Shown: positions 26,750-35,867 of the stretch, piece by piece
Layout: every line of letters starts with the position of its first letter
Numbering within the stretch: position 1 is the stretch's first letter
Assembly (NCBI RefSeq): GCF_900115185.1
Contig: NZ_FOVN01000005.1
Span: 131,501-195,500 of the forward strand
DNA: 64,000 bases
Direction of reading: 5' to 3'
Origin: Algorimicrobium echini
Lineage (GTDB): Bacteria; Bacteroidota; Bacteroidia; Flavobacteriales; Flavobacteriaceae
Made by a program: the position numbers and the translations under genes
Notes under the pieces: model-generated
The model's input: only the letters and a program-made list of their open reading frames with translations
Told to the model about the DNA's origin: nothing
Databases searched by the model: none

Positions 26750-27718
26750 TTAAAACTCATAAACAACGCCAACGCCTAACAACTGTTTCCATTGAACACG
26801 AGCTCCTAATTCTATAAACTCTGTTTCTTCCATTTCGGGATTCGTAACTTCTTCTTGAATTTTAACATCGTTATCATACTTTAAATGCGAACCCAAGGTA
26901 GCACGAACGAAATTGTTTACTTTAAAATCGAAAACAATCTCCCAATCAATATCTACATTACCAAAGTCATTAATATAATCAGTGTAGAAACTCATAAAAT
27001 TACGAATAGCAATATTTTCAAATAATTGAGTTTCATAAGCACTAGTTAATAAGATTCCTAATTCTTTCCTGACGCGTTCACCAGAACGAATTAAATTTCC
27101 ATTGGCATCATATTCAGCTGGCATAACACCAAAGGAACCAGCATCGGATAAGGCTTCATCAAAAACAAAAGTTGTTTTTAATGTTAGCGGTGAAAAATAC
27201 ATAGAAAATTTATCTATATTCTTACCGTATTCAATACCACCACCTAAAAACAAATATCCAGGAGCCATAAATTTCGAAATCTCATTTGATGTGTTTGGAT
27301 AGTTATAACCGTTGGCAAACTGTGTTCTAAAACTAAATCGGGCGGAATAATACCAATTGGTTAATTTATTCTTTCTAAAACCTAAACTAGAGCTAATTTC
27401 TAGTAAATCATCAGTTTTTCTAAACTCCTGTTCCTCTTGCTTATTAAGTCCGTAACGCGCTAGTAAATTACTATCCCAAATAAAATTTCGGTATTGATAA
27501 CGCAAAACACTGTTAAGACCAATTAACGCAGAGATAGAGTTACTACCACCTGAATTCCAATTAACAAATGCTACCTCGTTAATATCTAATCCTGCTGTAT
27601 TGGTATTTGACCAAACAGGCACATTTGGATTTATTGCCGGTTTGAAATACAAAGAATCTGGTTGGGCACTTACAAATTGTACAATTAGGAATAAAAATAG
27701 AACGACACTTTTACGCAT
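26750..27718 (-). CDS. DUF3078 outer-membrane/secreted protein
   Basis: A signal peptide (MRKSVVLFLFLIVQFVSAQ) precedes a DUF3078 domain: VPVWSNTNTAGLDINEVAFVNWNSGGSNSISALIG and RKTDDLLEISSSLGFR are typical. Alternating hydrophobic strands to the C-terminus (WKQLLGVGVVYEF, ending in Phe) suggest an outer-membrane beta-barrel. I start at 27718 rather than the in-frame ATG at 27775, which would overlap purM and hide the signal peptide. It follows purM by 37 nt and may be co-transcribed. Function unknown. Confidence 0.82.
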   Translation of the reverse strand: MRKSVVLFLFLIVQFVSAQPDSLYFKPAINPNVPVWSNTNTAGLDINEVAFVNWNSGGSNSISALIGLNSVLRYQYRNFIWDSNLLARYGLNKQEEQEFRKTDDLLEISSSLGFRKNKLTNWYYSARFSFRTQFANGYNYPNTSNEISKFMAPGYLFLGGGIEYGKNIDKFSMYFSPLTLKTTFVFDEALSDAGSFGVMPAEYDANGNLIRSGERVRKELGILLTSAYETQLFENIAIRNFMSFYTDYINDFGNVDIDWEIVFDFKVNNFVRATLGSHLKYDNDVKIQEEVTNPEMEETEFIELGARVQWKQLLGVGVVYEF

Positions 27719-27755
27719 TGAAATAAACTTTTTGGGAAATTTGAAGAATAACATC

Positions 27756-28937
27756 TTATTGATATACAAACTCACCGAATTCGCTTTTTATTGTAAGCTT
27801 TTTCTCTGAAGCCGCTTCAACATATCCAACTATTTTAGCATCAACATTATAGGATTTTGAAATTTTAATAATAGCGTCTGCCACTTTTGGATCTACATAC
27901 AATTCCATACGATGCCCACAATTAAACACCTGATACATTTCTTTCCAGTCTGTTTTAGACTGCTCCTGTATCAGCTTAAATAAAGGTGGCACATTAAATA
28001 AATTATCTTTAACAATATGAAGACTGTCAATAAAATGCAAAATTTTAGTTTGTGCACCACCACTACAATGAACCATTCCATGAATGGTTTCACTAGTGAA
28101 GGTATCCAATATTTCTTTAATAATTGGCGCATAGGTTCGTGTTGGAGATAACAACAATTTTCCAGCGTCTATAGGTGATTCAGAAACACTATCTGTTAAT
28201 TTCATAGCACCAGAATACACCAAATCACTTGGAACAGCTGCATCAAAACTTTCTGGATATTTTTGGGCTAGATAGTTATGGAACACATCATGCCTTGCAG
28301 ATGTTAAACCGTTGCTTCCCATACCGCCATTATAACTTTTTTCATAAGTTGCCTGACCAAAGGATTCCAAACCAACAATAACATCACCAGCCTTGATATT
28401 AGCATTATCGATAACATCCGAGCGTTTCATGCGTGCTGTAACAGTAGAATCGACAATAATGGTTCGTACTAAATCGCCAACGTCTGCTGTTTCTCCTCCT
28501 GTAGAATGAATGGTAACGCCAAAGGACTTTAAATCTGCAATAAGGGCTTCAGTTCCATTAATAATTGCCGAAAGCACCTCGCCAGGAATATTGTTTTTAT
28601 TGCGTCCAATTGTCGAGGAAAGCATAATATTATCAGTAGCGCCAACACACAATAAATCATCAATATTCATAATTAAAGCATCTTGAGCAATGCCTTTCCA
28701 AACAGATAAATCGCCGGTTTCTTTCCAATACATATATGCTAATGACGATTTAGTACCAGCACCATCGGCATGCATAATAAGGCAATACTCTGGATTGTTG
28801 GTTAAATAATCGGGAACTATTTTACAAAAAGCTTTTGGAAACAAGCCTTTGTCTATGTTTTTAATGGCATTATGCACATCTTCTTTAGAGGCAGAAACAC
28901 CTCTTTGCGCGTATCTTTTACTTACTTCTTGACTCAT
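27756..28937 (-). CDS. purM: Phosphoribosylformylglycinamidine cyclo-ligase (AIR synthetase)
   Basis: Fifth step of purine synthesis: ATP-dependent ring closure of FGAM to AIR. Family motifs: YAQRGVSASKED near the N-terminus, MHADGAGTKSSLAY (residues 55-68), MNIDDLLCVGAT (90-101), STGGETADVGDLV (144-156) and VHCSGGAQTKI. At 393 residues it is the long form usual in Bacteroidota. Followed by the DUF3078 gene; preceded by the beta-barrel gene with 36 nt between, so an operon of three is plausible. Confidence 0.92.
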   Translation of the reverse strand: MSQEVSKRYAQRGVSASKEDVHNAIKNIDKGLFPKAFCKIVPDYLTNNPEYCLIMHADGAGTKSSLAYMYWKETGDLSVWKGIAQDALIMNIDDLLCVGATDNIMLSSTIGRNKNNIPGEVLSAIINGTEALIADLKSFGVTIHSTGGETADVGDLVRTIIVDSTVTARMKRSDVIDNANIKAGDVIVGLESFGQATYEKSYNGGMGSNGLTSARHDVFHNYLAQKYPESFDAAVPSDLVYSGAMKLTDSVSESPIDAGKLLLSPTRTYAPIIKEILDTFTSETIHGMVHCSGGAQTKILHFIDSLHIVKDNLFNVPPLFKLIQEQSKTDWKEMYQVFNCGHRMELYVDPKVADAIIKISKSYNVDAKIVGYVEAASEKKLTIKSEFGEFVYQ

Positions 28938-28973
28938 ATCCTGAAATTGAGCAACAAAAATAAGAATTGTTAT

Positions 28974-29678
28974 TTAGTTATCGGTAGGAATTGGGTTAGT
29001 TTTAATAATTGTTGGCACCGCATTTAACAGTTTCGCTTTTTTCTTGGCACCTCCAAAATAAAAAGTAACACCACAGGCAATTCTCCAGTAAACATCGTCT
29101 GAAGCACCAAAAACTTTACCATCTAATTCATCGCTAAAAACATGGTTATAATCTCCAAATACTCTAAAACTCAACCCTTCATAAATTACATATTCTAAGC
29201 CCAGACCTCCTTGAACTTTTGGATCTACTGCTTCAAAGTAATTAGACGCATTAACACCACCTCCAAAAAATACAAATGGCGAAAAGCGCTCATGTGGTAA
29301 GGCTAAAATTTCAGCATTCAAATCAAAAGACATAAAACCATTATTAAACTGATTTTTATAAACAAGATTAAACTTATTATAGGTAAGATGTATGTTAATA
29401 TATGGAATAATCGATTTCTTGTAACCAAAACCCATATAAACTCCAAACTCTGGATCAGCATAATCTCCATTAATAATAGCCGCTCCTAAAGCTGTTGAAA
29501 TAGCATGCGTTCCGCGATAATCATAAAAATCAGTTTTTGGTAAGTCTGTTTGTTGCTTGCTACTCCGATTGCCTTGAGCAAAACCACTCCAATTAAGCAA
29601 CAGAAATATTGGAATTAAAAGACTCATACACCATTTAAGCTGAACTAAAAATGGCTGTTTTTTAACAGGATATGTCAT
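28974..29678 (-). CDS. Outer-membrane beta-barrel protein
   Basis: 234 residues with a signal peptide after a slightly long basic start (hydrophobic WCMSLLIPIFLLLNWSGFAQG). The body alternates Gly/aromatic strands (GVYMGFGYKKSIIPYINIHLTYNKFNL, FSPFVFFGGGVNAS, LSFRVFGDYNHVF, WRIACGVTFYFGG) typical of small outer-membrane barrels of the OmpW/OMP_b-brl kind. A Pro/Asn-rich tail of about 20 residues follows the last strand. It is the first gene in front of purM. Ligand unknown. Confidence 0.75.
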   Translation of the reverse strand: MTYPVKKQPFLVQLKWCMSLLIPIFLLLNWSGFAQGNRSSKQQTDLPKTDFYDYRGTHAISTALGAAIINGDYADPEFGVYMGFGYKKSIIPYINIHLTYNKFNLVYKNQFNNGFMSFDLNAEILALPHERFSPFVFFGGGVNASNYFEAVDPKVQGGLGLEYVIYEGLSFRVFGDYNHVFSDELDGKVFGASDDVYWRIACGVTFYFGGAKKKAKLLNAVPTIIKTNPIPTDN

Positions 29679-29757
29679 TATTCATTTTTTAACAAGTGGA
29701 CAATATAACAAATATCCTGCTAGAAAAAAGCCAACAGACTGAAATTTAAGGGCATAA

Positions 29758-29815
29758 AAAAAACCACATCTAAATTTTAAAGAACTTCTTGAATACTTTA
29801 AAATTTAAATATGAT
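29758..29815 (-). terminator. Probable terminator of the 45-residue peptide gene
   Basis: AT-rich stem (about 29770-29782 against 29796-29808, arms of TAAATTTTAAAG type) followed on the minus strand by seven Ts. The weak GC content lowers confidence. Confidence 0.5.
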
Positions 29816-29843
29816 TTTTTCAACAACGTGGCTGACTAAAATA

Positions 29844-29981
29844 TTACCCCAATGTTGTTGGTATTTCTTTTTGGCTAACAACTTCCTGTTTAGACGCATT
29901 GTCATCAACAGAATCTTTAGCTTGAGAAAAAATTAGAGTAGCAGCCATAAGCATAAGAACACTTATAATAAGCCTTTTCAT
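29844..29981 (-). CDS. Small exported peptide, 45 residues
   Basis: ATG at 29981 gives a clear signal peptide (MKRLIISVLMLMAATLIFSQA) followed by a hydrophilic tail of about 25 residues (DSVDDNASKQEVVSQK ...). A TATTTTTG box on the minus strand at 30011-30018 and a hairpin beyond the stop make it a complete small transcription unit. No homology is recognised; the mature peptide would be only some 25 residues. Confidence 0.55.
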   Translation of the reverse strand: MKRLIISVLMLMAATLIFSQAKDSVDDNASKQEVVSQKEIPTTLG

Positions 29982-30111
29982 AATGTAATTTATAATGATT
30001 AATAGCATTTCAAAAATACGATTTATTTACAAAGAATCGCATTCAAAATTATATTTTCGTTAACCTACAAATTATATCAGACAAACTACATATTAAAGCC
30101 TTTACAATATA

Positions 30112-30140
30112 GAAAACGCCCTACATAAGTAGAGCGTTTA
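30112..30140 (-). terminator. glnA terminator
   Basis: Stem AAACGC/GCGTTT (30114-30119 against 30134-30139), extended by CTAC/GTAG after one mismatch, followed by a T-rich tract on the minus strand just after the glnA stop. Confidence 0.6.
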
Positions 30141-30163
30141 CAATAAGTTATAATATTAATTTA

Positions 30164-32350
30164 CTATTTAGTAAATAATAATTCTCGGTATTTTGTCAAT
30201 GGCCAAAGCTCATCATCTACCAATAATTCAAGCTTATCACAATGATATCTAATATCATCAAAAAACGGCTTTACTTTATTGCAATAGGCATCGGCTTTTT
30301 TATCAATCTCACCAATTTTGTTGGCTATTTTACGTTCATTAATCATCAACGTAACATTTGAATTAATAGACGCAATGTGTTCAGAAATATCTTCAATTAA
30401 ATTCAATTGTTCTTGTCCAAATTTCTTGAAATCGTCGCCATATATCTCTTTTAAGCCTTTAACATTCTTAATCAATATATTTTGATATCTCACAGCAACT
30501 GGCACTACATGGTTCCTAGCAATATCCCCAATAACACGACCTTCAATTTGGATACGCATTACGTAATCTTCCATTTCAATTTCATAGCGCGCTTCAGATT
30601 CTACGCGATTCATAACACCCAAATCTTCAAAAAGCTTAATTGCTTTTTCAGAAATTTTAGCTTTTAATGCTTCTGGAGTTGTTTTGTTGTTACTTAGACC
30701 ACGTCTTTTAGCCTCTTTTTCCCAAGCTTCTCCATATCCATTTCCTTCAAACAAGATGTTTTGAGAATGCTTGATATACTCACGCAACACATTAAAAATA
30801 GCTTCATCTTTTTTAAGACTCTCTTTCTCAATTAAGGCATCCACTTCAGCTTTAAAGTCAATTAACTGTCTTGCCATAATTGTATTTAAAACTGTCATTG
30901 GATTTGCACAGTTAGCTTTAGAACCAACTGCTCTAAATTCAAATTTATTCCCTGTAAAGGCGAAAGGTGATGTTCTATTTCTATCTGTATTATCTAATAA
31001 AATTTCTGGAATTTTACCAACTACATTCAGCTTTAAGTCGGTTTTTTCTTCTGGAGACAATTTACCGTTTGTTACATTTTGCAACTCGTTGAGTACATTT
31101 GTTAATTGCTCACCTATAAACACTGATACGATAGCCGGAGGAGCTTCATTGGCTCCCAAACGGTGATCGTTACTCGCAGAGGCAATAGCTGCGCGAATTA
31201 TTTCTTCATGATCGTTTACCGCTTTGATAGCATTGATAAAAAAGGTTAAAAACTGTAAATTACTCATTGGTGTCTTTCCAGGTCCAAAAAGATTGACTCC
31301 AGTATCCGTGGTTAAACTCCAGTTATTATGTTTCCCAGAACCATTAACACCTTTATAAGGTTTTTCATGAAATAACACCTTAAAATGATGACGCTCACCT
31401 ACCTTATGCATTAAATCCATTAATAAAGAGTTATGGTCTACGGCTAAATTGGCTTCATCGTAAACTGGCGCCAACTCAAACTGATTTGGAGCAACCTCAT
31501 TATGTCGTGTTTTAACAGGAATTCCCAATAACATACATTCCGTTTCTAAATCGCGCATAAACTGCATAGCACGCGTTGGGATGGTTCCAAAATAGTGATC
31601 GTCTAGTTGCTGACCTTTAGCTGGCGAGTGACCAAGCATTGTGCGACCAGTTAATACAATATCAGGTCTTGAGGCTGCCAAAGCGCTATCTACCAAAAAG
31701 TATTCCTGCTCCCAACCTAGCGAAGCGTTTACCTTCTTTACATTTTTATCAAAATACTTACACACATCTACAGCAGCCGTATCTACAGCCTGTAAAGCAC
31801 GCAATAATGGCGTTTTATAATCTAATGCTTCTCCCGTATAAGCAACAAAAACAGTTGGAATACAAAGCGTAGTACCATAAATAAATGCAGGCGATGTTGG
31901 ATCCCATGCGGTATAACCACGAGCTTCAAACGTATTTCTAATACCTCCATTTGGAAAACTAGAAGCGTCTGGTTCTTGTTGTACTAATTGTCCACCTCCA
32001 AATTTTTCAATAGCACGACCATTCCCTATGGGCTCAAAAAAAGCATCATGCTTTTCAGCTGTTGTACCTGTTAAGGGTTGAAACCAATGTGTATAATGCG
32101 TGGCACCTTTAGAAATAGCCCATTCTTTCATACCTGTTGAAATATGATCAGCTACATAACGACTTATTTTAGATCCGTTTTGCATGGCGTCCATAACACT
32201 AACAAATGCTTCTTTTGTTAAGTATTGACGCATCGTGTCTTCATTAAAAACGTTTGATCCAAAAATTTCGGAACGACGTTCATTCTCTTCAATTTTAATA
32301 GGCTTACGATTCAACGTTTCCTTAATGGCATAAAATCTTAATGTGGACAT
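30164..32350 (-). CDS. glnA: Glutamine synthetase type III
   Basis: Makes glutamine from glutamate, ammonia and ATP; main nitrogen assimilation enzyme. The large size (728 residues from 32350) and features such as HWFQPLTGTTAEKHDAF, GWEQEYFLVD, RHNEVAPNQFELAP, GSGKHNNWS and EFRAVGSKANCANPM mark class III (GlnN), which forms dodecamers. I place the start at MSTLRFYAIKETL (ATG 32350); the in-frame ATG at 32386 adds 12 atypical residues. No adenylylation-site context of GS-I is present. A hairpin at 32409-32431 lies upstream. Confidence 0.95.
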   Translation of the reverse strand: MSTLRFYAIKETLNRKPIKIEENERRSEIFGSNVFNEDTMRQYLTKEAFVSVMDAMQNGSKISRYVADHISTGMKEWAISKGATHYTHWFQPLTGTTAEKHDAFFEPIGNGRAIEKFGGGQLVQQEPDASSFPNGGIRNTFEARGYTAWDPTSPAFIYGTTLCIPTVFVAYTGEALDYKTPLLRALQAVDTAAVDVCKYFDKNVKKVNASLGWEQEYFLVDSALAASRPDIVLTGRTMLGHSPAKGQQLDDHYFGTIPTRAMQFMRDLETECMLLGIPVKTRHNEVAPNQFELAPVYDEANLAVDHNSLLMDLMHKVGERHHFKVLFHEKPYKGVNGSGKHNNWSLTTDTGVNLFGPGKTPMSNLQFLTFFINAIKAVNDHEEIIRAAIASASNDHRLGANEAPPAIVSVFIGEQLTNVLNELQNVTNGKLSPEEKTDLKLNVVGKIPEILLDNTDRNRTSPFAFTGNKFEFRAVGSKANCANPMTVLNTIMARQLIDFKAEVDALIEKESLKKDEAIFNVLREYIKHSQNILFEGNGYGEAWEKEAKRRGLSNNKTTPEALKAKISEKAIKLFEDLGVMNRVESEARYEIEMEDYVMRIQIEGRVIGDIARNHVVPVAVRYQNILIKNVKGLKEIYGDDFKKFGQEQLNLIEDISEHIASINSNVTLMINERKIANKIGEIDKKADAYCNKVKPFFDDIRYHCDKLELLVDDELWPLTKYRELLFTK

Positions 32351-32408
32351 AATTTGTTTTTTAATAATTTCCATACAAAAGTACACTTTTTTTTAAAAAA
32401 CAAACAAA

Positions 32409-32431
32409 CACCCCTCTTTTTTTTAGGGGTA
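32409..32431 (-). terminator. Hairpin between antiporter gene and glnA
   Basis: 6-bp ACCCCT/AGGGGT stem (32410-32415 against 32425-32430) followed on the minus strand by a GTTTGTTTGTTTTTT tract. It could terminate the antiporter transcript or lie in the glnA leader. Confidence 0.5.
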
Positions 32432-32469
32432 ACCATTAAAAAAATTAAAATAAAATAAAATGAACCCTA

Positions 32470-33429
32470 TTAAAAGCTACCTGAAAAAGCCATATACACA
32501 AAAATAATGTAAGACCCTAAAAGCAAAGCACCTTTATAACGCCCTAAAGAAAATCGTTTTGGTAGAAATGCTAAAGGGATTAAAACAGCTGCAAACCCTA
32601 GCATCCAAAAAACATCTTGACTTAAAATATTTGGATTATTAACAGGTATGGGATGAATCATTGCTGTTAGACCTAAAACAGAAGCAATATTGAAAATATT
32701 AGATCCTATTAAATTCCCTAAAGATATGGCTTTTTCTTTTTTCAAGGCTGCGATTACAGATGCTGCCAACTCTGGAACACTTGTTCCAATAGCTACCATA
32801 GTAACAGAAATAACGCGCTCACTAACACCCATGCTCGTTGCCATATCTTTAGCGCCCACTACCAGCCATTCACTCCCAAAGTATAAGGCTGCTGCACCTA
32901 TAAGCAACCAGATAATTACCTTAAAATTTGATGTTGTTTGCAATGCATCATCTACCTCCTCTATATCGAGTTCCTTATTACTCGCTTTTTTAGAACGGCT
33001 TATTAAAATATACAGAAAAACAATTAAAGAAATCATTAAAGCCAAACCCTCTTTAAAATCCAGCACTAAACCGCTTTGTAGCATAAAATACAGTGCTACA
33101 GATAGCAACATCATCATTGGCCAATTCATTTTATAAAAATCCTTGTCAATTGTTAAAGGTGATATAAAGGCCGTAATTCCCAAAACGAGTCCAATATTTG
33201 CTATGTTTGAACCAATGACATTTCCTAAAGCAATGTCTGGCGACCCATCTAAAGCCGCTTGCAGACTAACTAGCAATTCAGGAGCAGATGTTGCAAAAGA
33301 TACTACCGTCATTCCTATTACCAATTTAGAAATATTAAATTTAAAGGAAAGCGCCACAGAAGACCGAACTAAGAACTCACCTCCTACCACTAATAAAACC
33401 AAACCTAATAGCATCCAAACTATACTCAT
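32470..33429 (-). CDS. Calcium/sodium antiporter (CaCA family)
   Basis: 319-residue membrane protein with two inverted alpha-repeats: FATSAPELLVS and GNVIGSNIANIGLVLG in the first half, GTSVPELAASVIAA and GNLIGSNIFNIASVLG in the second. The Glu of each PEL motif is the ion-binding residue. About ten helices are split by an acidic cytoplasmic loop (residues about 140-160, KELDIEEVDDALQ). Resembles E. coli YrbG. I start at the ATG at 33429; an in-frame TTG two codons earlier is less likely. Confidence 0.92.
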   Translation of the reverse strand: MSIVWMLLGLVLLVVGGEFLVRSSVALSFKFNISKLVIGMTVVSFATSAPELLVSLQAALDGSPDIALGNVIGSNIANIGLVLGITAFISPLTIDKDFYKMNWPMMMLLSVALYFMLQSGLVLDFKEGLALMISLIVFLYILISRSKKASNKELDIEEVDDALQTTSNFKVIIWLLIGAAALYFGSEWLVVGAKDMATSMGVSERVISVTMVAIGTSVPELAASVIAALKKEKAISLGNLIGSNIFNIASVLGLTAMIHPIPVNNPNILSQDVFWMLGFAAVLIPLAFLPKRFSLGRYKGALLLGSYIIFVYMAFSGSF

Positions 33430-33542
33430 TTTCAATTAAATTTTAACAGTTTTCTATCACTGATATATTACAATGCGAAGATACTATTTCCTATGATTTT
33501 ATTACTAAAACTAAAAAATTCGTTAATTAACTATATATTAAG

Positions 33543-33573
33543 TTGTATAACTATAAAAATAGTTATACATTTG
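33543..33573 (+). promoter_or_regulatory. blaI-M56 operon promoter with embedded palindromic operator
   Basis: -33 TTG at 33543-33545 and -7 TACATTTG at 33566-33573 are spaced by 20 nt. The spacer is filled by a perfect palindrome, GTATAACTAT (33545-33554), AAAA, ATAGTTATAC (33559-33568), overlapping both boxes. A dimeric BlaI-type repressor on this site would block RNA polymerase. Confidence 0.8.
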
Positions 33574-33594
33574 ACTATCATTAAATAAATTATA

Positions 33595-33954
33595 ATGCAA
33601 AAACTAACAAATAAAGAGGAAGAAATTATGCATATTTTATGGACGCTAAAAAAGGCTTTTGTAAAAGATGTATTAGCCAAAATTAAAACAGATAAACCTC
33701 ATTACAACACCTTATCTACAATTATCAGAAACCTTGAAGACAAAGGATATGTAGGCTATAAAGCATATGGAAAAACACATGAATATTTTCCATTGGTTAC
33801 TAAAGAAAGTTATAAGAAAAAATTTATGTCAACAGCTATTGACAACTATTTTAATAGCTCTTATAAAAACGTAGTTTCATTTTTTGCTAAAGAAGAAAAA
33901 ATAAGTGTAGACGAACTTAAAGAAATTATAGCCCTAATAGAAAACAACCAATAA
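33595..33954 (+). CDS. BlaI/MecI/CopY-family repressor
   Basis: 119-residue winged-helix repressor: LTNKEEEIMHILWTLKKAFVKDVLAKI (residues 3-29) and NTLSTIIRNLEDKGYVGYKAYGKTHEYFPLV (41-71) hold the recognition helix and wing; the C-terminal part dimerises. Family members bind palindromes in their own promoter and are removed by proteolysis after signalling through a BlaR1/MecR1-type M56 protease, here encoded 2 nt downstream. A perfect palindrome lies in the promoter. Confidence 0.92.
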   Translation: MQKLTNKEEEIMHILWTLKKAFVKDVLAKIKTDKPHYNTLSTIIRNLEDKGYVGYKAYGKTHEYFPLVTKESYKKKFMSTAIDNYFNSSYKNVVSFFAKEEKISVDELKEIIALIENNQ

Positions 33955-33956
33955 TT

Positions 33957-35795
33957 ATGGATTACTTCTTAAAAGCGTCTGCCATACTAACCATCTTCTA
34001 TTTGGGATATAAATGGTTTTTACAGCTTGAAACATTTTTTAACGGAAATCGTTGGTTTTTATTAAGCGGACAGCTTATTGCTCTACTGCTTCCATTGGTG
34101 GTTATTCCAATTTATGTGAAGGTAGAACCACAATCTTTTAATGCCTTAATGTTTTCCAAGACTGCTATTTCACAACAAATTACCGCGAATAGTTTTAACC
34201 TAAAAACCTTATTGCTTGGTCTTTATAGTTTGGGTGTTTTATTTTTTACAGGTAAATTCATAGTTAATTTGCTATCGCTAATCAGGGTAATAAAACATAG
34301 ACATTCGAAAAAAATAGCTGGTATTTATTATATAGAAACAAAGGATGCCGTTGCCCCTTTTTCTTTTTTTAATAGAATTGTTTTTAATCCAAATATTTAT
34401 AAACCCTATGAATTACAACTAATACTAAATCATGAACGAGTTCATGTAAAGCAACACCATTCTTTAGATATCCTCATATCAGAGCTTACCTGTATTATTT
34501 TATGGTTTAATCCATTAGTTTGGTATTACAAAAAAGCTCTCCAGCAAAATCTAGAGTTTATTGCAGACCACCAAACACAATTACAATCTGATTGCAAAAA
34601 AAGCTATCAACGTCTGTTATTAAAGACAAGTATTCCAACAAATCAATTGGAGATGGCAAATAATTTTTATAATTCATTAATCAAAAAACGAATCGTTATG
34701 CTACACACATCAAAATCAAAAACTTTACAAGCTTGGAAATATGCTTTTGTTATTCCTGTATTAGCTTTATTTTTAATGAGTTTCAACACTAAAGAAGTTT
34801 ATATTTCAACAACTTCGTTTGAAACCAATAATTCATTCCAACGCTTTACGGTTACGGAAACATCCACTCCATCAGAACTCGCGACAATTGAAACCTACTT
34901 TTCTAATAAAAACGTGAAGTTGAAGTTTAGCGATATTTCTAGAAACACCGATAATACCATTCGAGAAATAACCATTAAAACAAAACATAATCAAGGTACC
35001 AAATTCACCAAACGAGTTACTGTTAAAAATGATAATCAGGAAACTATAAAACCGTTTTCATTGATGCTTACAGAAAACGAGCAAGATATTATGTTCCAAT
35101 TTTCTGACGATGAAACAACACTTGTCAGTAAAGATCGTATCATGTTTGGAAAAACAGCTACAACACAAATAGGAAACAAAAAAACTATTAGTGACGAGGA
35201 TGGATTAGGAAATGATCCGCTGTATATTATAAATGGAGAACACTACAAAAAAAGCAATCTGAAACATCAAAATTATACCATTTCGGAACACATAACGATT
35301 ATTAATAAAAACGAGGGATTAGAACGATATGGTGAAGCAGGAAAAGACGGTGTTATTATTTTTGAAGGAGAAACCTTTTTTGATTCACAGGACTCCAAAC
35401 CTGTTAATAAAAATCCATCTACAACAGAAAGCAGAGCTCTGATTCTACTGAATGGAAAAGAAATTACACCTGAAAAAATGAACCAAATTGACCCAAACAC
35501 CATAATTAAAACAGATGTAATAAACGATAAAAGTCTACTAGAAAAATATGGTAAAAAAGGCCAAGATGGTGTGATTATTATTTCGACAGGAGAAACAAAC
35601 ACGAAACTTATGGATATTCCTGAAACGACATTAATCCTTATTAACGGAGTAGAATCTACAAGGAGAGACTTGCAAGCCATTGATCCAAGTAATATTGAAA
35701 ATGTGAATGTTTTAAAACCAGAAATTGCCAAATCGTTATACAACGAAAAAGGTAAAAATGGTGCTATAATCGTGACAACCAAGATTCGGAAATAG
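33957..35795 (+). CDS. BlaR1-like M56 metallopeptidase with C-terminal plug-like repeats
   Basis: 612 residues. N-terminal membrane part with about four helices (residues 5-20, 36-54, 82-105, 264-280) and a zinc protease core, HERVHVKQHHSLD (HERVH at 159-163) with downstream ENLEFIADHQT-type segment (Glu and Asp), as in M56 sensor proteases that cleave BlaI. After the last helix comes a periplasmic region with three copies of a module of about 55 residues (starts PLYIING, ALILLNG, TLILING; ends DGVIIF, DGVIIIS, NGAIIVT) resembling TonB-receptor plug beta-strands. It shares an operon with the repressor. Confidence 0.85.
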   Translation: MDYFLKASAILTIFYLGYKWFLQLETFFNGNRWFLLSGQLIALLLPLVVIPIYVKVEPQSFNALMFSKTAISQQITANSFNLKTLLLGLYSLGVLFFTGKFIVNLLSLIRVIKHRHSKKIAGIYYIETKDAVAPFSFFNRIVFNPNIYKPYELQLILNHERVHVKQHHSLDILISELTCIILWFNPLVWYYKKALQQNLEFIADHQTQLQSDCKKSYQRLLLKTSIPTNQLEMANNFYNSLIKKRIVMLHTSKSKTLQAWKYAFVIPVLALFLMSFNTKEVYISTTSFETNNSFQRFTVTETSTPSELATIETYFSNKNVKLKFSDISRNTDNTIREITIKTKHNQGTKFTKRVTVKNDNQETIKPFSLMLTENEQDIMFQFSDDETTLVSKDRIMFGKTATTQIGNKKTISDEDGLGNDPLYIINGEHYKKSNLKHQNYTISEHITIINKNEGLERYGEAGKDGVIIFEGETFFDSQDSKPVNKNPSTTESRALILLNGKEITPEKMNQIDPNTIIKTDVINDKSLLEKYGKKGQDGVIIISTGETNTKLMDIPETTLILINGVESTRRDLQAIDPSNIENVNVLKPEIAKSLYNEKGKNGAIIVTTKIRK

Positions 35796-35813
35796 GCCAC
35801 TAATTTAGTTCAT

Positions 35814-35849
35814 AAAAAAAACCCAAACAGTGCTGTTTGGGTTTTTTAG
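35814..35849. terminator. Bidirectional terminator
   Basis: 15-bp stem AAAAAACCCAAACAG/CTGTTTGGGTTTTTT (35816-35830 against 35833-35847) between the convergent M56 and nuclease genes. Confidence 0.93.
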
Positions 35850-35867
35850 GTTTTAATTTTTTTATAA

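Noticed and set aside
35273-35800. 175-codon minus-strand ORF opposite the M56 gene
   Set aside because: Antisense shadow of the plug-like repeats; no start context and no protein signature, while the sense frame has clear motifs and operon context.
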